A stretch of 64,000 nucleotides of DNA, from contig NC_013892.1 in assembly GCF_000027225.1 (NCBI RefSeq), positions 62,001 to 126,000 on the forward strand. Reading direction: 5' to 3'. Of this stretch, positions 62,404 through 64,000 are shown one piece after another. The first letter of the stretch is position 1. Every line of letters begins with the position of its first letter. This stretch comes from Xenorhabdus bovienii SS-2004. GTDB lineage: Bacteria > Pseudomonadota > Gammaproteobacteria > Enterobacterales > Enterobacteriaceae. The notes beneath the pieces were generated by a model. The model saw only the letters and a program-made list of their open reading frames with translations, did not search any database and was not told the origin of the DNA. The translations under genes were made by a program, and so were the position numbers.

Positions 62404-63201
62404 TTATCTCCCTTTGAACTGTGGCTGGCGTTTGTCTATGAATGCACTGACACCTTCACGGAAGTCTTCACTGCGTCCGCACAGGCGCTGTAAATCACGT
62501 TCGAGATTAAGCTGTTGATCCAAGCTATTGGCTGCGGCGGCATAAGTGGCTTTTTTGATGCAACTCAGCGCCACCGTTGGCTGGGTCGCCAGATGTTGAG
62601 CGAGTTCCCGTGTTTTATCTTCTAACGCTTCGGGTTCGACGACCTGCCAGATCATGCCCCATTCCAGTGCTTGTTCCGCGCTGATTTTGTCTCCCAATAA
62701 TGCCATTCCCATTGCCCGGGCATGGCCGATTTTATGGGGCAGGAACCAGCTACCGCCGGCATCCGGTGTCAGACCAATACGGCAGAAGGCTTGAATAAAG
62801 CTGGCGGTACGGGAAGCGATCACAATGTCACAGGCCAGTGCGACGGAGACACCTGCGCCTGCTGCTACTCCGTTGACGGCGCAGATCACGGGTTTGGGCA
62901 GGGAAGTCAGGCGACGGATCAGCGGGTTGTAGAAACGTTCAACGGATTGGCCGAGATCAGGAACGTCACCCTCTGAGATGATGGCGTTGCGATCATTTAA
63001 ATCTTGTCCGGCACAGAAGCCCCGTCCAGCGCCTGAGAGCAGGACACAGCGCACGGATTCATCTTGTTCAGCGATCTTTAGCGCTTCACTTAACTGCTGG
63101 TGCATTTCCTCGTTAAAGCTGTTAATGCGTTCTGGACGGTTGAGCGTAATGCTGAGGACACCTGCTTCAATATCAGTGAGTATCATTGACATATTTTCCA
63201 T
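62404..63201 (-). CDS. paaG: 1,2-epoxyphenylacetyl-CoA isomerase PaaG
   Basis: Crotonase-family isomerase converting the ring epoxide to oxepin-CoA. 265 residues. LNRPERINSFNEEMHQQL, the oxyanion loops GAGRGFCAGQDLNDRN and AVNGVAAGAGVSVALACDIV. I use the ATG at 63201 (AAGGG upstream); the ATG at 63192 (MSMILTDIEAGV) fits the E. coli length and is an alternative. 3 bp after paaF. Confidence 0.95.
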   Translation of the reverse strand: MENMSMILTDIEAGVLSITLNRPERINSFNEEMHQQLSEALKIAEQDESVRCVLLSGAGRGFCAGQDLNDRNAIISEGDVPDLGQSVERFYNPLIRRLTSLPKPVICAVNGVAAGAGVSVALACDIVIASRTASFIQAFCRIGLTPDAGGSWFLPHKIGHARAMGMALLGDKISAEQALEWGMIWQVVEPEALEDKTRELAQHLATQPTVALSCIKKATYAAAANSLDQQLNLERDLQRLCGRSEDFREGVSAFIDKRQPQFKGR

Positions 63202-63204
63202 CGA

Positions 63205-63978
63205 TCAGAACCCTTTGAATGTTGGTTTACGTTTTTCAAGAAAGGCGGTAATGCCTTCTTGGCGATCGGCTGTCCCTGCCAGAGCGACAAATTGCTGGCG
63301 TTCGGCGAGCAGCCCTTGTGACAGGCTGGTTTCGTGTGCAGTCTTGAGTGCAGCTTTAGCCGCCCGTAACGCCAGCGGCGAAAACTCACTGATGCGTTGG
63401 GCAATCTGTTCCGCGCGTTCTAATGTCAGAGCATCGATACAGACTTCGCTCACCAGCCCTGCCTGCTGTGCTTTCTGGGCGTTGATCGCTTCGCCAGTTA
63501 GGATCATTTGATTGGCCAGTGCTTTGCCCACACAGCGGATTAACCGCTGTGTGCCGCCAGCGCCCGGCATTAATCCCAATGTAATTTCCGGCAGGCCGAA
63601 GCGGGCACTTTCACCGCAAATCACCAGATCACAGGCCAGCACCAGTTCGCAACCTGCACCCAGTGCGTAGCCATTGACGGCCGCAATAAGAGGTTTGCTG
63701 ATGTTGTGCAAGCGCTGCCAGAGTTGTGGGCGGCGGTCTGTCATTGCCGTGGCAACGGTCTGCTGCTGTAGCTCCCTGAGATCGGCACCCGCCGCAAAAT
63801 AGCGTGATGCTCCTGTAATGACGATAGCGCCGGTTCCGGTATCGGCATCCGCCTGTTCCAATTGCTGGACGAGCTGCTCCAGACAATCATTGCTGAGGGC
63901 ATTACGGACTTCCGGGCGGTTCAGGGTCAGTGTGCGTACCCGTTGTTGCTGGTGGCATAAAATCCATTCGTGACTCAT
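63205..63978 (-). CDS. paaF: 2,3-dehydroadipyl-CoA hydratase PaaF
   Basis: Enoyl-CoA hydratase, 257 residues. LNRPEVRNALSNDCLEQLVQ, ITGASRYFAAGADLRELQ, AVNGYALGAGCELVLACDLV, catalytic glutamates in LPEITLGLMPGAGGTQRL. GGAGCTACC directly before the ATG. Upstream paaABCDE and paaZ would lie beyond the window edge. Confidence 0.96.
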   Translation of the reverse strand: MSHEWILCHQQQRVRTLTLNRPEVRNALSNDCLEQLVQQLEQADADTGTGAIVITGASRYFAAGADLRELQQQTVATAMTDRRPQLWQRLHNISKPLIAAVNGYALGAGCELVLACDLVICGESARFGLPEITLGLMPGAGGTQRLIRCVGKALANQMILTGEAINAQKAQQAGLVSEVCIDALTLERAEQIAQRISEFSPLALRAAKAALKTAHETSLSQGLLAERQQFVALAGTADRQEGITAFLEKRKPTFKGF

Positions 63979-64000
63979 GGTAGCTCCTCATTTTTGACGG

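Noticed and set aside
1..64000. CRISPR array or complete prophage
   Set aside because: No regularly spaced direct repeats and no phage structural or integrase genes seen.

Overview
The window is chromosomal DNA of an enteric gammaproteobacterium. Backbone order and protein similarity to E. coli (rpe-dam-damX-aroB-aroK-hof-mrcA-nudE-igaA-hslRO-pckA, then yhiN-pitA-uspA-gdhA-rsmJ-prlC), AT-rich spacers, an Hcp/DUF1240-type accessory locus and many broken genes suggest an insect-associated Morganellaceae such as Xenorhabdus or Photorhabdus. The genus is inferred; no 16S or marker search was possible.

Layout. 1-19.3 kb is housekeeping backbone: pentose phosphate (rpe), Dam methylation, cell-division DamX, shikimate genes aroKB, a reduced hofMNO-Q pilus-like operon in which hofP is missing and HofQ looks like a HofP-HofQ fusion, PBP1A, NudE, IgaA, Hsp15, Hsp33 and PEP carboxykinase. 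At 19.4 kb, beside the pirin gene yhhW, lies the Fur-regulated sRNA ryhB. 19.8-23.2 kb is an accessory patch: an hcp gene whose last codons are replaced by an IS630-family element, a DUF1240-like membrane protein and several gene remnants. 23.2-30.4 kb is a co-directional seven-gene cluster (aminobutyraldehyde-type dehydrogenase, double NTF2-like protein, GntR regulator, soluble Cache-like protein, GabT-like aminotransferase, DUF805 protein, Tat-exported FAD amine oxidase), best read as an amine or polyamine catabolic module. 30.8-40.3 kb returns to backbone, with a secreted two-lobed DTG protease at its start.

40.4-56.7 kb is a mosaic. It holds a 3'-truncated selC tRNA, a palindromic repeat, two small secreted proteins (one with its ribosome binding site cut off by an IS630 copy), treBC without treR, yaiI, a PRD-regulator remnant and a RibD/DHFR-like reductase. 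It continues with a putative effector/immunity pair, a compact operon (Ddl-like ATP-grasp ligase, Asp/Glu-type racemase, EamA exporter, C39-like peptidase), an immunity-gene remnant, a CatB acetyltransferase, a TacAT-type toxin-antitoxin pair and an IS3 remnant. 56.7-64.0 kb is the distal phenylacetate operon paaFGHIJK plus paaX, cut by the window edge.

The strongest candidate for an undescribed system is the racemase/ligase/exporter/peptidase operon at 50.7-54.0 kb. It is flanked by an intact immunity gene on one side and a partial copy of the same gene on the other, and it has an operator-like inverted repeat over its predicted promoter. Three identical 1103-bp IS630 copies show recent transposition, and two of them alter genes (hcp and a DUF930-like gene).
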